A DNA stretch of 64,000 bases from Pseudomonas sp. WS 5079 (lineage in GTDB: Bacteria > Pseudomonadota > Gammaproteobacteria > Pseudomonadales > Pseudomonadaceae), in NCBI RefSeq assembly GCF_012985465.1, contig NZ_JAAQWN010000001.1, positions 558,001 through 622,000 on the forward strand, given 5' to 3'. The notes under the pieces are model-generated. The model was not told where the DNA came from. It saw only the letters and a program-made list of their open reading frames with translations, and searched no databases. Below are positions 36,196-45,420 of the stretch, one piece after another (position 1 is the stretch's first letter; the number at the start of each line of letters is the position of its first letter). The position numbers and the translations under genes were made by a program.

Positions 36196-37815
36196 CTAAA
36201 CGCGGAACCTGGCGACCGTCAGGTGCAACTCGCTGGCCATCTGTGCCAATTCATGCCCCGCCGTATCGGTATGCCGGGCCCCCAGCAACACCTGCTCGGA
36301 CAGGTTGCGAATGCCCACCAGATTGCGATCCACCTCCCGCGCCACCAATGCCTGCTCTTCAGTGGCGCTGGCGATCATCAGGTTGCGTTCGTTGATCTGC
36401 GAGATCGACTGGGTAATCGCTTCCAGGGCTTCGCCCGAACGCTGTGCCACGCCCAAGGTGGCCCGTACCAGGTCACTGCTGCCCTGCATCGCGGTCACGG
36501 CCTGTTCGGTGTCTTGGCGGATATTGCCGATCATCTGCTCGATCTCCTGGGTCGAGGCCTGGGTGCGATGGGCCAGGGCCCGCACCTCATCGGCCACTAC
36601 CGCAAACCCGCGCCCGGCGTCCCCGGCCCGTGCCGCTTCGATGGCCGCGTTGAGCGCCAGCAGGTTGGTCTGGTCGGCAATGCTGCGGATTACTTCCAGC
36701 ACGCCACTGATGTCCTGCACCCGCCCGGCCAGTTGCTGGATCCGCACCGAGGTGCCACTGACGCCGTCGGCCAGGGTGTTGATCGAGGCGACCGTTTCCT
36801 GCACCTGATCGCGCCCCAACTGGGCGGTCTGCGCCGACAAGCGCGAGGCTTCACTGGTGCTAACTGCATTGCGCGCCACTTCATCGACCGCCGCCGTCAT
36901 CTCGTTGACCGCCGTGGCGGCCTGTTCGATCTCCATGCCTTGCAACTGCAAGCTGCTGCTGGTCTGGCTGCTGACCGCGCTCAACTCCTCGGAAGAGCTG
37001 GCCACACGATCCACTGACGCGGCGATCTGGCGCACCATTTCGTTGAGGTTGTGCTGCATCTGCTGCATGTTTTTCATCACGCTGCCGTCAGCGCTGCCCG
37101 CCGTTGGTACCGGGGTGGTCAGGTCGCCCTGGGCAATCTGGCTCAACACCCGCGCCGCCTCGTCGGGCTCACCGCCCAGGGGCCGGGTCACGCTGCGGGT
37201 GACAATCACCGCTGCCGCCACCACCAGGGCCACGCACAGCAGGAACAGCCCGAGCATGTTGCGCCGTGCCTCGCTGTACAGGGTCTGCGCCGCGTGTTCG
37301 CGCTCGGTAAAGATCTGCCCCTGCAGGGCCATCATCGCCTCCAGGCTCTTGAAGACGGCCTGCTCGGCAGGTTGTACGTTCTGCTTGAGCTGCGCCACAC
37401 CCTCGGCATGGGCGCCCTGGCGGATCAGCGCCTGCACCTGGGTAAAGGCGCCGACATAAGCTTCGCGACGCTGTTTCAGATCGGCATAGGCCGCCTGGCC
37501 GGTCGGCGTGTTGAACAATGGCTCCAACTGGGTGAAGGCATCGGTGATGCGTTGCCGGGTGGTGGCAATGGCCTGTTGCGCGGCCTGGTTGTCCTGGTCG
37601 ATCAGCAAGTCACGGGTGTTGCGGCCGTTGTCGCGCACACCGGTGGCAATCACCATGATCGGGGCGATTTTCGGCCAGTCCTGCTGCACGATCAGTTCCG
37701 ATTGCTCCTTAAGGGTGCCCAGGTCGTGCAAGGCATAGAACGCCATGCCAGCCAGGGCCAAGGGTGCGATGGCAAAGCCGATCGCGATGCGGCGGGCGGT
37801 GGTTAATCGAGTCAT
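36196..37815 (-). CDS. Methyl-accepting chemotaxis protein
   Basis: 539 residues. The first helix is [23 protein letters not shown] four-helix-bundle ligand domain follows (about 35-185), then a second helix ([17 protein letters not shown]), a HAMP domain and a signalling coiled coil whose hairpin tip is [35 protein letters not shown]. The tip sequence is the universally conserved CheA/CheW contact. No CheR-binding pentapeptide is at the C-terminus (ends TVARFRV). The ATG at 37815 starts just before the first helix. The ligand is unknown. Confidence 0.93.
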   Translation of the reverse strand: MTRLTTARRIAIGFAIAPLALAGMAFYALHDLGTLKEQSELIVQQDWPKIAPIMVIATGVRDNGRNTRDLLIDQDNQAAQQAIATTRQRITDAFTQLEPLFNTPTGQAAYADLKQRREAYVGAFTQVQALIRQGAHAEGVAQLKQNVQPAEQAVFKSLEAMMALQGQIFTEREHAAQTLYSEARRNMLGLFLLCVALVVAAAVIVTRSVTRPLGGEPDEAARVLSQIAQGDLTTPVPTAGSADGSVMKNMQQMQHNLNEMVRQIAASVDRVASSSEELSAVSSQTSSSLQLQGMEIEQAATAVNEMTAAVDEVARNAVSTSEASRLSAQTAQLGRDQVQETVASINTLADGVSGTSVRIQQLAGRVQDISGVLEVIRSIADQTNLLALNAAIEAARAGDAGRGFAVVADEVRALAHRTQASTQEIEQMIGNIRQDTEQAVTAMQGSSDLVRATLGVAQRSGEALEAITQSISQINERNLMIASATEEQALVAREVDRNLVGIRNLSEQVLLGARHTDTAGHELAQMASELHLTVARFRV

Positions 37816-37914
37816 GTCATAAGCTCCCTGATGAATACCTGCCCACGAGGGGCAGCATCTTTGATAATCCGGTGGGAGTTCAATCGCCACGCTTGAAAGG
37901 GCTCCGCGAAGGGA

Positions 37915-38610
37915 TCAGCCCCGTAAAACAAATGCCGGGAACAATGCCCGCATTTTCTCCCATAGTTCAGGCAGCAAGGCCTGTGCCGAAACGCTCGGCA
38001 GTTGCTCATCGAGCATGCGCGCGGTGCGCACCAACTGTACGGCGAAGCGCTTGACTCCCCGTTCTTGCAAACGCTGGGCCAGCTGCAACAGGCGCTGCGG
38101 GTCGATCAGGTGCCAATGCACGGTGGTGCGGCATTCATAGTCCACGCCGCTGTGCAGCAGCAGGTCGAGGCTGCGCCAATTGGCGGCGCCGCTGCCCTTG
38201 ACCTGGGTGATCAACTGGCAGTCCTCGGCCAGGGCCTTGACGTCGAAGCCAACCCAGTCGGCATGGGCCAGGGCATGGCCGAATGCACTGGGCTTGATCC
38301 CGGCACTGTGCAGGCCGATACGAAAACCCATCTCGCGCACTTCGTCCATGGCGGCCGGCAGGCCTTCCTGCAAGGTCGGTTCACCACCGCTGAACACCAC
38401 GGCGTCCAGCAGGTCCTGGCGGCGTTGCAGAAACAGCAAAACCCGGCGCCAATCCACCTCATCGCTGCCGCGAGGGGGGATCAAGTCCGGGTTATGGCAA
38501 TACCGACAGCGCCAGGCACAACCCTGGCAAAACAGCACGCAGGCGAGCATGCCGGGGTAGTCGAGGGTGGTCAGGGGCACCATGCCCCCGACCCGTAGCG
38601 CTCGACTCAT
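37915..38610 (-). CDS. nrdG: Anaerobic ribonucleotide reductase activating protein
   Basis: 231-residue radical-SAM activase. The [4Fe-4S] motif C31-x3-C35-x2-C38 is in CAWRCRYC, with the SAM-binding GGE in VFSGGEPTLQ. It cleaves SAM to make the glycyl radical on the anaerobic reductase. The N-terminus MSRALRVGGMVPLTTLDYPG is typical. Its ATG overlaps the stop of the upstream 51-residue glycyl-radical ORF (ATGA), so activase and radical peptide are translationally coupled. Confidence 0.95.
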   Translation of the reverse strand: MSRALRVGGMVPLTTLDYPGMLACVLFCQGCAWRCRYCHNPDLIPPRGSDEVDWRRVLLFLQRRQDLLDAVVFSGGEPTLQEGLPAAMDEVREMGFRIGLHSAGIKPSAFGHALAHADWVGFDVKALAEDCQLITQVKGSGAANWRSLDLLLHSGVDYECRTTVHWHLIDPQRLLQLAQRLQERGVKRFAVQLVRTARMLDEQLPSVSAQALLPELWEKMRALFPAFVLRG

Positions 38611-38762
38611 TGGCGCCCGGCCGCAGCGGCACTTTCGGTAAAGTGCGCGCGCTCACGGTGCTCCGATTGTTTGCCGGGGTTAAAGGCCGAAACCGGTCGG
38701 TGGTAACCCATGACACGGGTCCAGACTTCACAGCGTTGGCGTTGTGGCTGGGTGGTTTGCAT
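38607..38762 (-). CDS. Separate glycyl-radical domain peptide of NrdD, 51 aa
   Basis: 51 residues from the ATG at 38762, with a strong AAGGAG 7 bases upstream, ending inside the nrdG start. CEVWTRVMGYHRPVSAFNPG then KQSEHRER is the C-terminal glycyl-radical segment of class III ribonucleotide reductases (R-V-x-G-Y, radical glycine G19; WN/FN-x-GK-x-E tail). The large NrdD ORF upstream ends right after its zinc motif and lacks this segment. The two ORFs are in different frames, separated by 46 bases, so no simple stop readthrough joins them. The peptide probably associates with NrdD in trans, comparable in principle to GrcA with pyruvate formate-lyase. Confidence 0.85.
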   Translation of the reverse strand: MQTTQPQRQRCEVWTRVMGYHRPVSAFNPGKQSEHRERAHFTESAAAAGRQ

Positions 38763-38808
38763 GGTGAATCTCCTTGGGGTTGGAATACGTTGGGCCCTTG
38801 GCCGGTTC

Positions 38809-40809
38809 CTACAGGGTTTTGTCGAGGGCTATAACCTCGTCGCACTTGGGGCAGAATTCATGTTCGCCCGCCAGGTAGCCGTGTACCGGGCAGATGGAGA
38901 ACGTCGGCGTCACCGTCAGGTACGGCAGGCGGAAGCGCCCCAGGGCCTTGCGTACCAGTTGCTTGCAGGCCTGGGCCGAGGAAATCTGTTCGGCCATGTA
39001 CAGGTGCAGCACGGTGCCGCCGGTGTATTTGCACTGCAGCTCGTCCTGCAGCTCCAGGGCTTCGAAGGGGTCTTCGGTGTAGCCCACCGGCAGTTGCGAA
39101 GAGTTGGTGTAATACGGCGCGTCGAGGCTGCCGGCCTGGAGGATCGCGGGGAAGCGCTTGAGGTCTTCCTTGGCAAACCGGTAGGTGGTGCCTTCGGCCG
39201 GCGTGGCTTCCAGGTTGTACAGGTGGCCGGTGTCTTCCTGGAAGCGCAGCAACGTGGCGCGCACATGGTCCAGCACCTGCAACGCAAACTCGCGGCCACG
39301 GGCGGTATGCGTGCCCTCCTCGTCCCCGGTGAAGTTGCGCAGCATCTCGTGCATGCCATTGAGGCCGATGGTGGAGAAGTGATTGCGCAAAGTGCCCAGG
39401 TAGCGCTTGGTGTAGGGATACAGACCGGCGTCCATGTGGTGCTGGATCACCTTGCGCTTGACCTCCAGGCTCTCCATCGCCAGTTCCATCAAGTGGTCCA
39501 GGCGCTGCAACAGGCCACTGGTGTCGCCCTTGAACAGGTAACCCAGGCGCGCGCAGTTGATCGTCACCACGCCCAATGAACCGGTCTGCTCCGCCGAGCC
39601 GAACAACCCGCCGCCACGCTTGAGCAACTCGCGCACGTCCAACTGCAAGCGGCAGCACATCGAGCGCACCTGGTTGGGCTGCATATCCGAGTTGAGGAAG
39701 TTCTGGAAGTACGGCAGGCCGTAGCGCGCGGTCATCTCGAACAGGCGGTCGGCGTTTTCACTGTCCCACGGGAAGTCATGGGTGATGTTGTAGGTGGGGA
39801 TCGGGAAAGTGAACACCCGACCCTTGGCGTCACCCGCCTGCATCACTTCGATATAGGCGCGGTTGATCAGCTCCATTTCCGCTTGCAGGTCACCGTAGGC
39901 AAACGGCATTTCTTCGCCACCGATGATCGGGATCTGCTCGCGCAAATCCTCGGGGCAAACCCAGTCGAACGTCAGGTTGGTAAACGGCGTTTGCGTGCCC
40001 CAGCGCGACGGCACGTTGAGGTTGTAGATGAACTCCTGCACCGCCTGGCGGATCTCGGGGAACGTCAGTTGATCCTTGCGCACAAAGGGCGCCAGGTAGG
40101 TGTCGAACGAGCTGAACGCCTGGGCGCCGGCCCACTCGTTCTGCAGGGTGCCGAGGAAGTTGACCATCTGCCCCAGGGCACTGCCCAGGTGCTTGGGCGG
40201 CCCGGCTTCGACGCGGCCGGGCACGCCATTGAGGCCTTCGTGCAGCAGGGTGCGCAGGGACCAGCCGGCGCAGTAGCCAGCGAGCATGTCCAGGTCATGG
40301 ATATGCAAGTCCGCCTCGCGATGGGCCTGGCCGATCTCCTGGCTGTAGACCTCGTCCAGCCAGTAATTGGCGGTGACCTTGCCCGACACATTAAGCACCA
40401 GCCCGCCCAGGGAGTAGCCCTGGTTGGCATTGGCCTGCACCCGCCAGTCTTCACGGTCGAGGTACTCGTTCATCGACGTAGCGACCTCCACCAGGGTCTT
40501 GCGATCCCGGCGCAGGCGCCCATGCTGCTCGCGGTAGACGATATAGGCGCGCATCGCCATAAAGTACCCGGCATCCATCAAGACCCGCTCGACACTGTCC
40601 TGGATCTGCTCCACATCCAGCCGGGTGATCCCACGCAACCGAGCGAGCACCGCGCCCAACAACAGGTCGACCTCGGCGTCCTGATACTCGCCGGTGGCGT
40701 TACCGGCGGCGATCATCGCCTGGCGGATTTTCTCGGCGTCAAAGGCGACCTGAGTGCCATCGCGCTTGTGTAGGCGGGTACTGACCAACGGGCTTGAGGT
40801 GATCTGCAT
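38809..40809 (-). CDS. nrdD: Anaerobic ribonucleoside-triphosphate reductase, catalytic part
   Basis: 666 residues. An N-terminal ATP-cone (VSTRLHKRDGTQVAFDAEKIRQAM, residues 10-95) is the allosteric domain. The ten-stranded barrel contains EADLHIHDLDM, FTNLTFDWVCP, TFPIPTYNI and the cysteine region RSMCCRLQLD, then GSLGVVTINCARLGY. It ends with a zinc site C640-x2-H643-x9-C653-x2-C656 and stops ten residues later (DEVIALDKTL). The glycyl-radical loop that should follow is absent and is supplied by the next ORF. It makes dNTPs without oxygen. The ATG at 40809 follows GGAG. Confidence 0.93.
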   Translation of the reverse strand: MQITSSPLVSTRLHKRDGTQVAFDAEKIRQAMIAAGNATGEYQDAEVDLLLGAVLARLRGITRLDVEQIQDSVERVLMDAGYFMAMRAYIVYREQHGRLRRDRKTLVEVATSMNEYLDREDWRVQANANQGYSLGGLVLNVSGKVTANYWLDEVYSQEIGQAHREADLHIHDLDMLAGYCAGWSLRTLLHEGLNGVPGRVEAGPPKHLGSALGQMVNFLGTLQNEWAGAQAFSSFDTYLAPFVRKDQLTFPEIRQAVQEFIYNLNVPSRWGTQTPFTNLTFDWVCPEDLREQIPIIGGEEMPFAYGDLQAEMELINRAYIEVMQAGDAKGRVFTFPIPTYNITHDFPWDSENADRLFEMTARYGLPYFQNFLNSDMQPNQVRSMCCRLQLDVRELLKRGGGLFGSAEQTGSLGVVTINCARLGYLFKGDTSGLLQRLDHLMELAMESLEVKRKVIQHHMDAGLYPYTKRYLGTLRNHFSTIGLNGMHEMLRNFTGDEEGTHTARGREFALQVLDHVRATLLRFQEDTGHLYNLEATPAEGTTYRFAKEDLKRFPAILQAGSLDAPYYTNSSQLPVGYTEDPFEALELQDELQCKYTGGTVLHLYMAEQISSAQACKQLVRKALGRFRLPYLTVTPTFSICPVHGYLAGEHEFCPKCDEVIALDKTL

Positions 40810-40821
40810 TGGGGGCTCCAA

Positions 40822-40868
40822 ACACTACATATAGATTTAATAGTTCGTATAAACACAATATGCAGTGA
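40822..40868 (-). promoter_or_regulatory. Tandem NrdR-like boxes upstream of nrdD
   Basis: ACACTACATATAGATT (40822-40837) and ACACAATATGCAGTGA (40853-40868) each match the 16-base NrdR consensus ACACWATATATWGTGT at 13 positions. They are exactly 31 bases apart, the usual NrdR box spacing of about three helical turns. NrdR is the dATP/ATP-sensing repressor of ribonucleotide reductase genes. Confidence 0.7.
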
Positions 40869-40895
40869 TGGTACGCAGTGAACGGGGACTTGCAA

Positions 40896-40909
40896 TTGAT
40901 CGGGGTCAA
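40896..40909 (-). promoter_or_regulatory. ANR/Dnr box for nrdD
   Basis: TTGATCGGGGTCAA matches TTGAT-N4-ATCAA with one mismatch. It lies about 87 bases upstream of nrdD and overlaps the last bases of the neighbouring nuclease gene, fitting anaerobic induction of nrdD. Confidence 0.65.
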
Positions 40910-41958
40910 GTTTGCGAAGACGTATCGTCACAGGCCAGTTCACGTTCAATCTGTTCAATGCTGGGCAAGCTGATTTGGAGTTCTGCCGGGAGGGAGTCGA
41001 CCAACTGGTACTCCGCCACCCCGATGGGTCGAGCGCTGTCACGCAAGGCATATTCAGCCACTATTTTGTTTTTGCTTTTGCACAGCAGCAGGCCAATGGT
41101 GGGGCTGTCTTGTGGGTGCTTGAGTTGGGCATCCACGGCCGCGAGGTAAAAACCCAACTGCCCCAGATGCTCTGGTTTGAACTTGCCGGCCTTGAGTTCG
41201 ATAGCGACGTAACAGCGCAGTTTCAGGTGATAAAACAGCAGGTCAATAAAGAACTCCTCGCCGCCCACATCCAGCAGTACCTGCTTGCCGACAAAGGCAA
41301 AGCCTGCCCCCAACTCCAGTAGAAAGTCGGTGACATGCCTGATCAGTGCGCTTTCGATCTCGCGCTCCTGCGCGTCCAGGGTCAGTCCCAGAAAGTCGAA
41401 ACGATAGGGATCTTTCAGCGACTCGCGGGCCAGGTCCGACTGGGGCTTGGGCAGCAGGGTTTCGAAGTTGCTGACAGCATTGCCATTACGCTCCAGCAAA
41501 CGGGTCTCGATTTGCATCACCAGAATGTTGCGTGACCAGTTGTGTTCAATGGCTTGGGCGGCGTACCAGCGGCGGGTTTCGGGGCCTGGCAGTTTATCCA
41601 GCAGGACCAAATTATGACCCCACGGCAATTGTGCAGCAGCCTGTTGCACAAATTGAACATCAGGCCAAGCCTCGGCAAATGCACGCATGTACTTGAGGTT
41701 ACGCGGCGAAAAACCTTTCATATCAGGAAAAGCCGAACGCAAATCCCGCGCCAGACGCTCAATGACTTTGGCTCCCCACCCCTGCTGCGCCTGTCGGGTC
41801 AATATGTCCTGGCCAATCTGCCAGTACAGCAGCACCAGCTCACGGTTTACCGCCAGGGATGCACGCAGTTGGGCAGAGTGGATGCGGTTTTTCAGTTCTT
41901 TCAACCAGTCGCCATATCCCTCAGGTGGTGTGGTGAGGCCATCATCTGATCGATTCAT
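40906..41958 (-). CDS. PDDEXK nuclease domain protein (DUF1016/YhcG family)
   Basis: 350 residues. The N-terminal DUF1016_N domain (WLKELKNRIHSAQLRASLAVNRELVLLYWQIG..., about 18-160) contains GFSPRNLKYMRAFAEAWP. The C-terminal PDDEXK nuclease domain (about 190-340) shows the catalytic series FIDLLFYH then VAIELKAGKF (D...E-x-K). YhcG proteins are soluble putative nucleases, sometimes found in defence or restriction islands; their role is not settled. The ATG at 41958 was chosen over a start 31 codons upstream. Its 3' end overlaps the nrdD ANR box. Confidence 0.88.
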   Translation of the reverse strand: MNRSDDGLTTPPEGYGDWLKELKNRIHSAQLRASLAVNRELVLLYWQIGQDILTRQAQQGWGAKVIERLARDLRSAFPDMKGFSPRNLKYMRAFAEAWPDVQFVQQAAAQLPWGHNLVLLDKLPGPETRRWYAAQAIEHNWSRNILVMQIETRLLERNGNAVSNFETLLPKPQSDLARESLKDPYRFDFLGLTLDAQEREIESALIRHVTDFLLELGAGFAFVGKQVLLDVGGEEFFIDLLFYHLKLRCYVAIELKAGKFKPEHLGQLGFYLAAVDAQLKHPQDSPTIGLLLCKSKNKIVAEYALRDSARPIGVAEYQLVDSLPAELQISLPSIEQIERELACDDTSSQT

Positions 41959-42078
41959 TCCGGGTTCCTTGTCGATATTGCACGTTGTAGAAACCGGCAA
42001 TGGTAACGACCGAAAAAAGCCACGCGGGCCAGCACAATGCCCTTGATACAAAACAATGGGAACTACTGTTGGCCAGCC

Positions 42079-43065
42079 TCACCCCCCACTCATATTCATA
42101 AACCGCACCACCTGCACCTCGCCCTGCCCGGTGAAATCATGGCGCAATGGCTTGCCCCGCAACGCCTTGTGCAGTGCCTCCACCAGCGGCCGGTCGTCCA
42201 GCGGGTAGCGGCGCAACAACGCACGAAAATCCACCGCATTGTCCTGCCCCAGGCACAGCAGCAACTGCCCTTCCACTGTCATCCGCACCCGGTTGCAGCT
42301 GGCACAGAAGTTATGGGAGTTGGGCGAGATAAAGCCTATGCGCGTGCGCGGATGCCGGGCCAGGCGTACGTAGCGCGCCGGGCCGCCGCTGTTTTCGGTG
42401 CTGTCGAGTAAGCCATGATGCTCGGCGATCACCGCCCGCACCTGCTCGCTGGAGCAAAAGGATTCGCCCCGCGAGCGCCCCACATCCCCCAGCGGCATCT
42501 CTTCGATAAAGCTGATATCGATGCCCTGGTCGATGGCGTACTGCACCAGCGCCGGGACTTCATTGAAGTTGCGTCCCTTCATCACCACGCAGTTGAGCTT
42601 GACCCGCTCGAACCCGGCATCCTGCGCCGCCTCGATGCCGTCCAGTACCTGGCGCAGGTCACCGTTGCGGGTGATCGCGCGAAAGCGTTCGGGATCGAGG
42701 CTGTCGAGGCTGATGTTCATGCGCTTGACTCCGGCCTCCACCAGCGGCCGCGCCAGGCGGCCCAGTTGCGAGCCGTTGCTGGTCATCACCAGTTCGCGCA
42801 GGCCGGGCAACGCAGCGATATGGCGGCACAGCTCGACAATGCCCGGACGGATCAGCGGTTCGCCCCCCGTCAGGCGGATCTTGCGCACACCCTGGCTGAC
42901 GAACACCGTCGCCAGCCGTTGCAGTTCCTCCAGGGTCAGCACCTGCTGGCGTGGCAGGAAGGTCATGTTCTTCGCCATGCAATACACACAGCGAAAATCA
43001 CAACGATCGGTCACCGACAGCCGCAGGTAGTCAATGGAACGGCCCACACCATCCACCAGGCTCAT
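42079..43065 (-). CDS. moaA: GTP 3',8-cyclase MoaA, nar-operon copy
   Basis: 328-residue radical-SAM enzyme for the first step of molybdenum cofactor synthesis. The N-terminal [4Fe-4S] motif C22-x3-C26-x2-C29 (CDFRCVYC), [11 protein letters not shown] for SAM, the C-terminal cluster C-x2-C-x13-C ([18 protein letters not shown]) and the functionally needed terminal Gly-Gly are all present. It is the last gene of the nar operon, separated from the upstream PPIase gene by one base, and would supply cofactor for NarG. This matches moaA1 in P. aeruginosa. Confidence 0.96.
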   Translation of the reverse strand: MSLVDGVGRSIDYLRLSVTDRCDFRCVYCMAKNMTFLPRQQVLTLEELQRLATVFVSQGVRKIRLTGGEPLIRPGIVELCRHIAALPGLRELVMTSNGSQLGRLARPLVEAGVKRMNISLDSLDPERFRAITRNGDLRQVLDGIEAAQDAGFERVKLNCVVMKGRNFNEVPALVQYAIDQGIDISFIEEMPLGDVGRSRGESFCSSEQVRAVIAEHHGLLDSTENSGGPARYVRLARHPRTRIGFISPNSHNFCASCNRVRMTVEGQLLLCLGQDNAVDFRALLRRYPLDDRPLVEALHKALRGKPLRHDFTGQGEVQVVRFMNMSGG

Positions 43066-43066
43066 G

Positions 43067-43981
43067 TCACTGCACCAACGGCGAGTCGGCGCCCTGCAAC
43101 GCGATGCCACGCACATCGGCCGCGCCAATCAGGGTTTGCAGGTATTGCACCAGAGCCTTCTGCCACACCCCTTGCTGCAACTGGGTGCGGATCGCCGTGG
43201 CCACCGCCTCGTACGGCAGCGGCTGGCCTTCGATGCGCTGATCGACGCAGATCACATGCCAGCCGTAGCGACTTTCCAGAGGCTTACTGGCCAACCCCGG
43301 TGCCAGGGTGAACAACTGACGCTCCAACTCCGGCACGGTCTGGCCCTTGCTGACTTGCCCGAGCGAGCCGCCCTGGGCCTTGGACGGGCACGCCGAATAC
43401 TTCAGCGCCAGTTCGCCAAAGGCACCGGGCGACTCTTCCAGGCTCAGCAACAGCACCTCGGCCTGGGCATGGGCCTGATGGCGCGCCTCGGCATCGTCCG
43501 GCGCACACTCCAGCAAAATATGCCGCACGGCCAGCAACGGCGCGCTGTGAAAGCGCCCGCGATTGCTCTCGAAGTAGCGCACACAGGTGGCCTCATCGCA
43601 GTCCGGCACCGTCACTTCGCGCTCCAGCAACAGGCGGGTCGCCGCCTCTTCCTCGTTCTCGCCGGCGCCGACTTCCAGTTGCACACCCAGCTCGCGGATC
43701 CGCTGCTGCAACAGCTCACGAATCACCAGCGCGCGGGCGGCGAGAAACACCGCCTCCTCGCGGCTTTCGGCCGGGTGATATTGCAACTCCTGGGCCATGT
43801 TTTCCGGGGTGATCAGCACCCCGTTGACGCTGACAATCGGCCATTCCTGCTCGCTGCTGGCGATCAGTTGCGGCTCAACCGCCACCTCGACCTCGGGCAC
43901 CACCACGTCCACAGCCTTGGCCGAAGAACTGCAACCGCCACCGCCAGCACCGCCGCCACCACATCCGCATCCTGTAGTCAT
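43067..43981 (-). CDS. PpiC-type peptidyl-prolyl isomerase of nar operon
   Basis: 304 residues. A parvulin domain at about 150-250 shows [40 protein letters not shown] and [16 protein letters not shown]. No export signal is present; instead the N-terminus is a Cys/Gly cluster ([20 protein letters not shown]), unusual for the family and possibly a metal site. It sits between narI and moaA, as in P. aeruginosa (PA3871), and probably helps fold or assemble nitrate reductase. It resembles NifM-like cytoplasmic parvulins. Confidence 0.88.
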   Translation of the reverse strand: MTTGCGCGGGGAGGGGCSSSAKAVDVVVPEVEVAVEPQLIASSEQEWPIVSVNGVLITPENMAQELQYHPAESREEAVFLAARALVIRELLQQRIRELGVQLEVGAGENEEEAATRLLLEREVTVPDCDEATCVRYFESNRGRFHSAPLLAVRHILLECAPDDAEARHQAHAQAEVLLLSLEESPGAFGELALKYSACPSKAQGGSLGQVSKGQTVPELERQLFTLAPGLASKPLESRYGWHVICVDQRIEGQPLPYEAVATAIRTQLQQGVWQKALVQYLQTLIGAADVRGIALQGADSPLVQ

Positions 43982-43991
43982 GACGTTCTCC

Positions 43992-44669
43992 TCACTTCTG
44001 CCGCACGATTTGATAACGACGACCCAGGTACCAGATCGGCGCGCTGACCATATGCACCAGCCGGGTAAACGGGAACAACACAAACAGGGTCAGGCCCAGC
44101 GCCACGTGCAACTTGTAGATCAGGCTGACCGGGGCAATCGAAGCTGCCGCTTCCACCGGCCGCAGCAACACCACGTTCTGCGCCCAGTCCGCGAGCATCA
44201 CCATCACCGAGCCGTCCATATGCCCGGTCGAGGCGACGATGGTCAGCAAGCCCAGCACCAGCTGCGCCAGCAACACCAGCAGGATCAAGATGTCCGACGG
44301 GCTCGACGTAGCCCGAACCCGTGGGTCGGTGAGGCGGCGCTTGACCAGCATCAGCAGGCCCACCAGGCACAGCAGGCCGAAGAAGCCCCCGGAGACCATC
44401 GCCAGCAGTTGCTTGTGCTCGGTGCTGATCACATGGTGATAGATCGACGCCGGGGTCAGCAGGCCGACAAAATGCCCGGCCAGCACGAACAGCACGCCGA
44501 TATGGAAGAAGTTACTCGCCACGCGCATCCCACGGTTATTGAGCATCTGGCTGGAGCCGGCCTTCCAGGTGTACTGGGACAGGTCAAACCGCGCCCAACT
44601 GCCCAACAGGCAAATGGCCAGGGCGACATACGGATACACGCCAAATACCAGCAAATTCCACTTAGACAT
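43992..44669 (-). CDS. narI: Respiratory nitrate reductase gamma subunit (cytochrome b)
   Basis: 225-residue inner-membrane diheme cytochrome b with five helices. Heme histidines are visible in NFFHIGVLFVLAGHFVG (helix 2) and KLHVALGLTLFVLFPFTRLVHM (helix 5). It oxidises quinol at the periplasmic side and sends electrons to NarH. The ATG at 44669 (MSKWNLLVFGVYPYVAL) overlaps the narJ end by 8 bases; a longer frame in the window is only coincidentally open. Confidence 0.96.
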   Translation of the reverse strand: MSKWNLLVFGVYPYVALAICLLGSWARFDLSQYTWKAGSSQMLNNRGMRVASNFFHIGVLFVLAGHFVGLLTPASIYHHVISTEHKQLLAMVSGGFFGLLCLVGLLMLVKRRLTDPRVRATSSPSDILILLVLLAQLVLGLLTIVASTGHMDGSVMVMLADWAQNVVLLRPVEAAASIAPVSLIYKLHVALGLTLFVLFPFTRLVHMVSAPIWYLGRRYQIVRQK

Positions 44670-45417
44670 TACCCACCTCCTTGGCTGGCACGGCGGCCAG
44701 CCCCTCGTGCTGAAAATCCACCCAGTGCAAGGGCACCGCACTTTCTTCGCGGGCCTTGCCCGGTGCGCTGGGCATTGCGCTGCAACGGTCCTGCTGCTCG
44801 GCCTGCATAAAGTCCACGGCCTCCTCTTCCCAGACCTTGTCCAGGGCTTCGAGGGAGTCGTCGCGTACTTCGGCGGCAACCTGGGCACGCAACTCGGCAA
44901 TCGCCTGGTGCGGCTCGGCGCCGCTGATCTGCAACAGCGCACGGAAACAACTGGCGTAAGCGCTTTCACGCTCATCCAGGCGCGCCGCCAGCAGGGCCAG
45001 CAGGTGCGCCACATCCGCCAGGCCCTCGCGGGCCTCGATGTCTTCGCGGGTGGACAAAAACTCCAGGTACAACGGGATGTAGTCCGGCAGCTCCTTGACG
45101 CCAATGGCAAACCCGGCTTCCTGGTACTGGGCCATCATGTCGACCATGGCCTGGCCACGGTCCCGCGACTCGCCATGCACGTGTTCGAACAACAGCAGCG
45201 ACAGCGAGCGGCCCCGGCCGAACAGCGCGCCGTAGTGCTCCTGGCCGTCCATCAGGTCATTGCTGCAGATCAGCTCCAACAGCTCGAACAACGCGCCACG
45301 TTGCTTGGGGCTGATTTCCCGCGATTCGATAATCGCCTGCTCCAGTTCGTCGCGGCCGTTCACCAGGGTTTCGGTGGGATAGTCGAGCAGCAACGAGATC
45401 ACTTTAAGAATGCGCAT
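44662..45417 (-). CDS. narJ: Nitrate reductase molybdenum cofactor assembly chaperone
   Basis: 251-residue all-helical TorD/NarJ-family chaperone that binds apo-NarG before cofactor insertion. Typical motifs: LLDYPTETL near the start, HVHGESRDRGQAMVDM, ELPDYIPLYLEFLS and a C-terminal EEEAVDF segment. It is encoded three bases after narH and overlaps narI, so the operon is tightly coupled. Confidence 0.95.
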   Translation of the reverse strand: MRILKVISLLLDYPTETLVNGRDELEQAIIESREISPKQRGALFELLELICSNDLMDGQEHYGALFGRGRSLSLLLFEHVHGESRDRGQAMVDMMAQYQEAGFAIGVKELPDYIPLYLEFLSTREDIEAREGLADVAHLLALLAARLDERESAYASCFRALLQISGAEPHQAIAELRAQVAAEVRDDSLEALDKVWEEEAVDFMQAEQQDRCSAMPSAPGKAREESAVPLHWVDFQHEGLAAVPAKEVGNV

Positions 45418-45420
45418 GGC

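Noticed and set aside
43446..43466. Possible repeat or CRISPR-like signal in GC-rich nar genes
   Set aside because: Only codon-level similarity; no regularly spaced direct repeats were found anywhere in the window.
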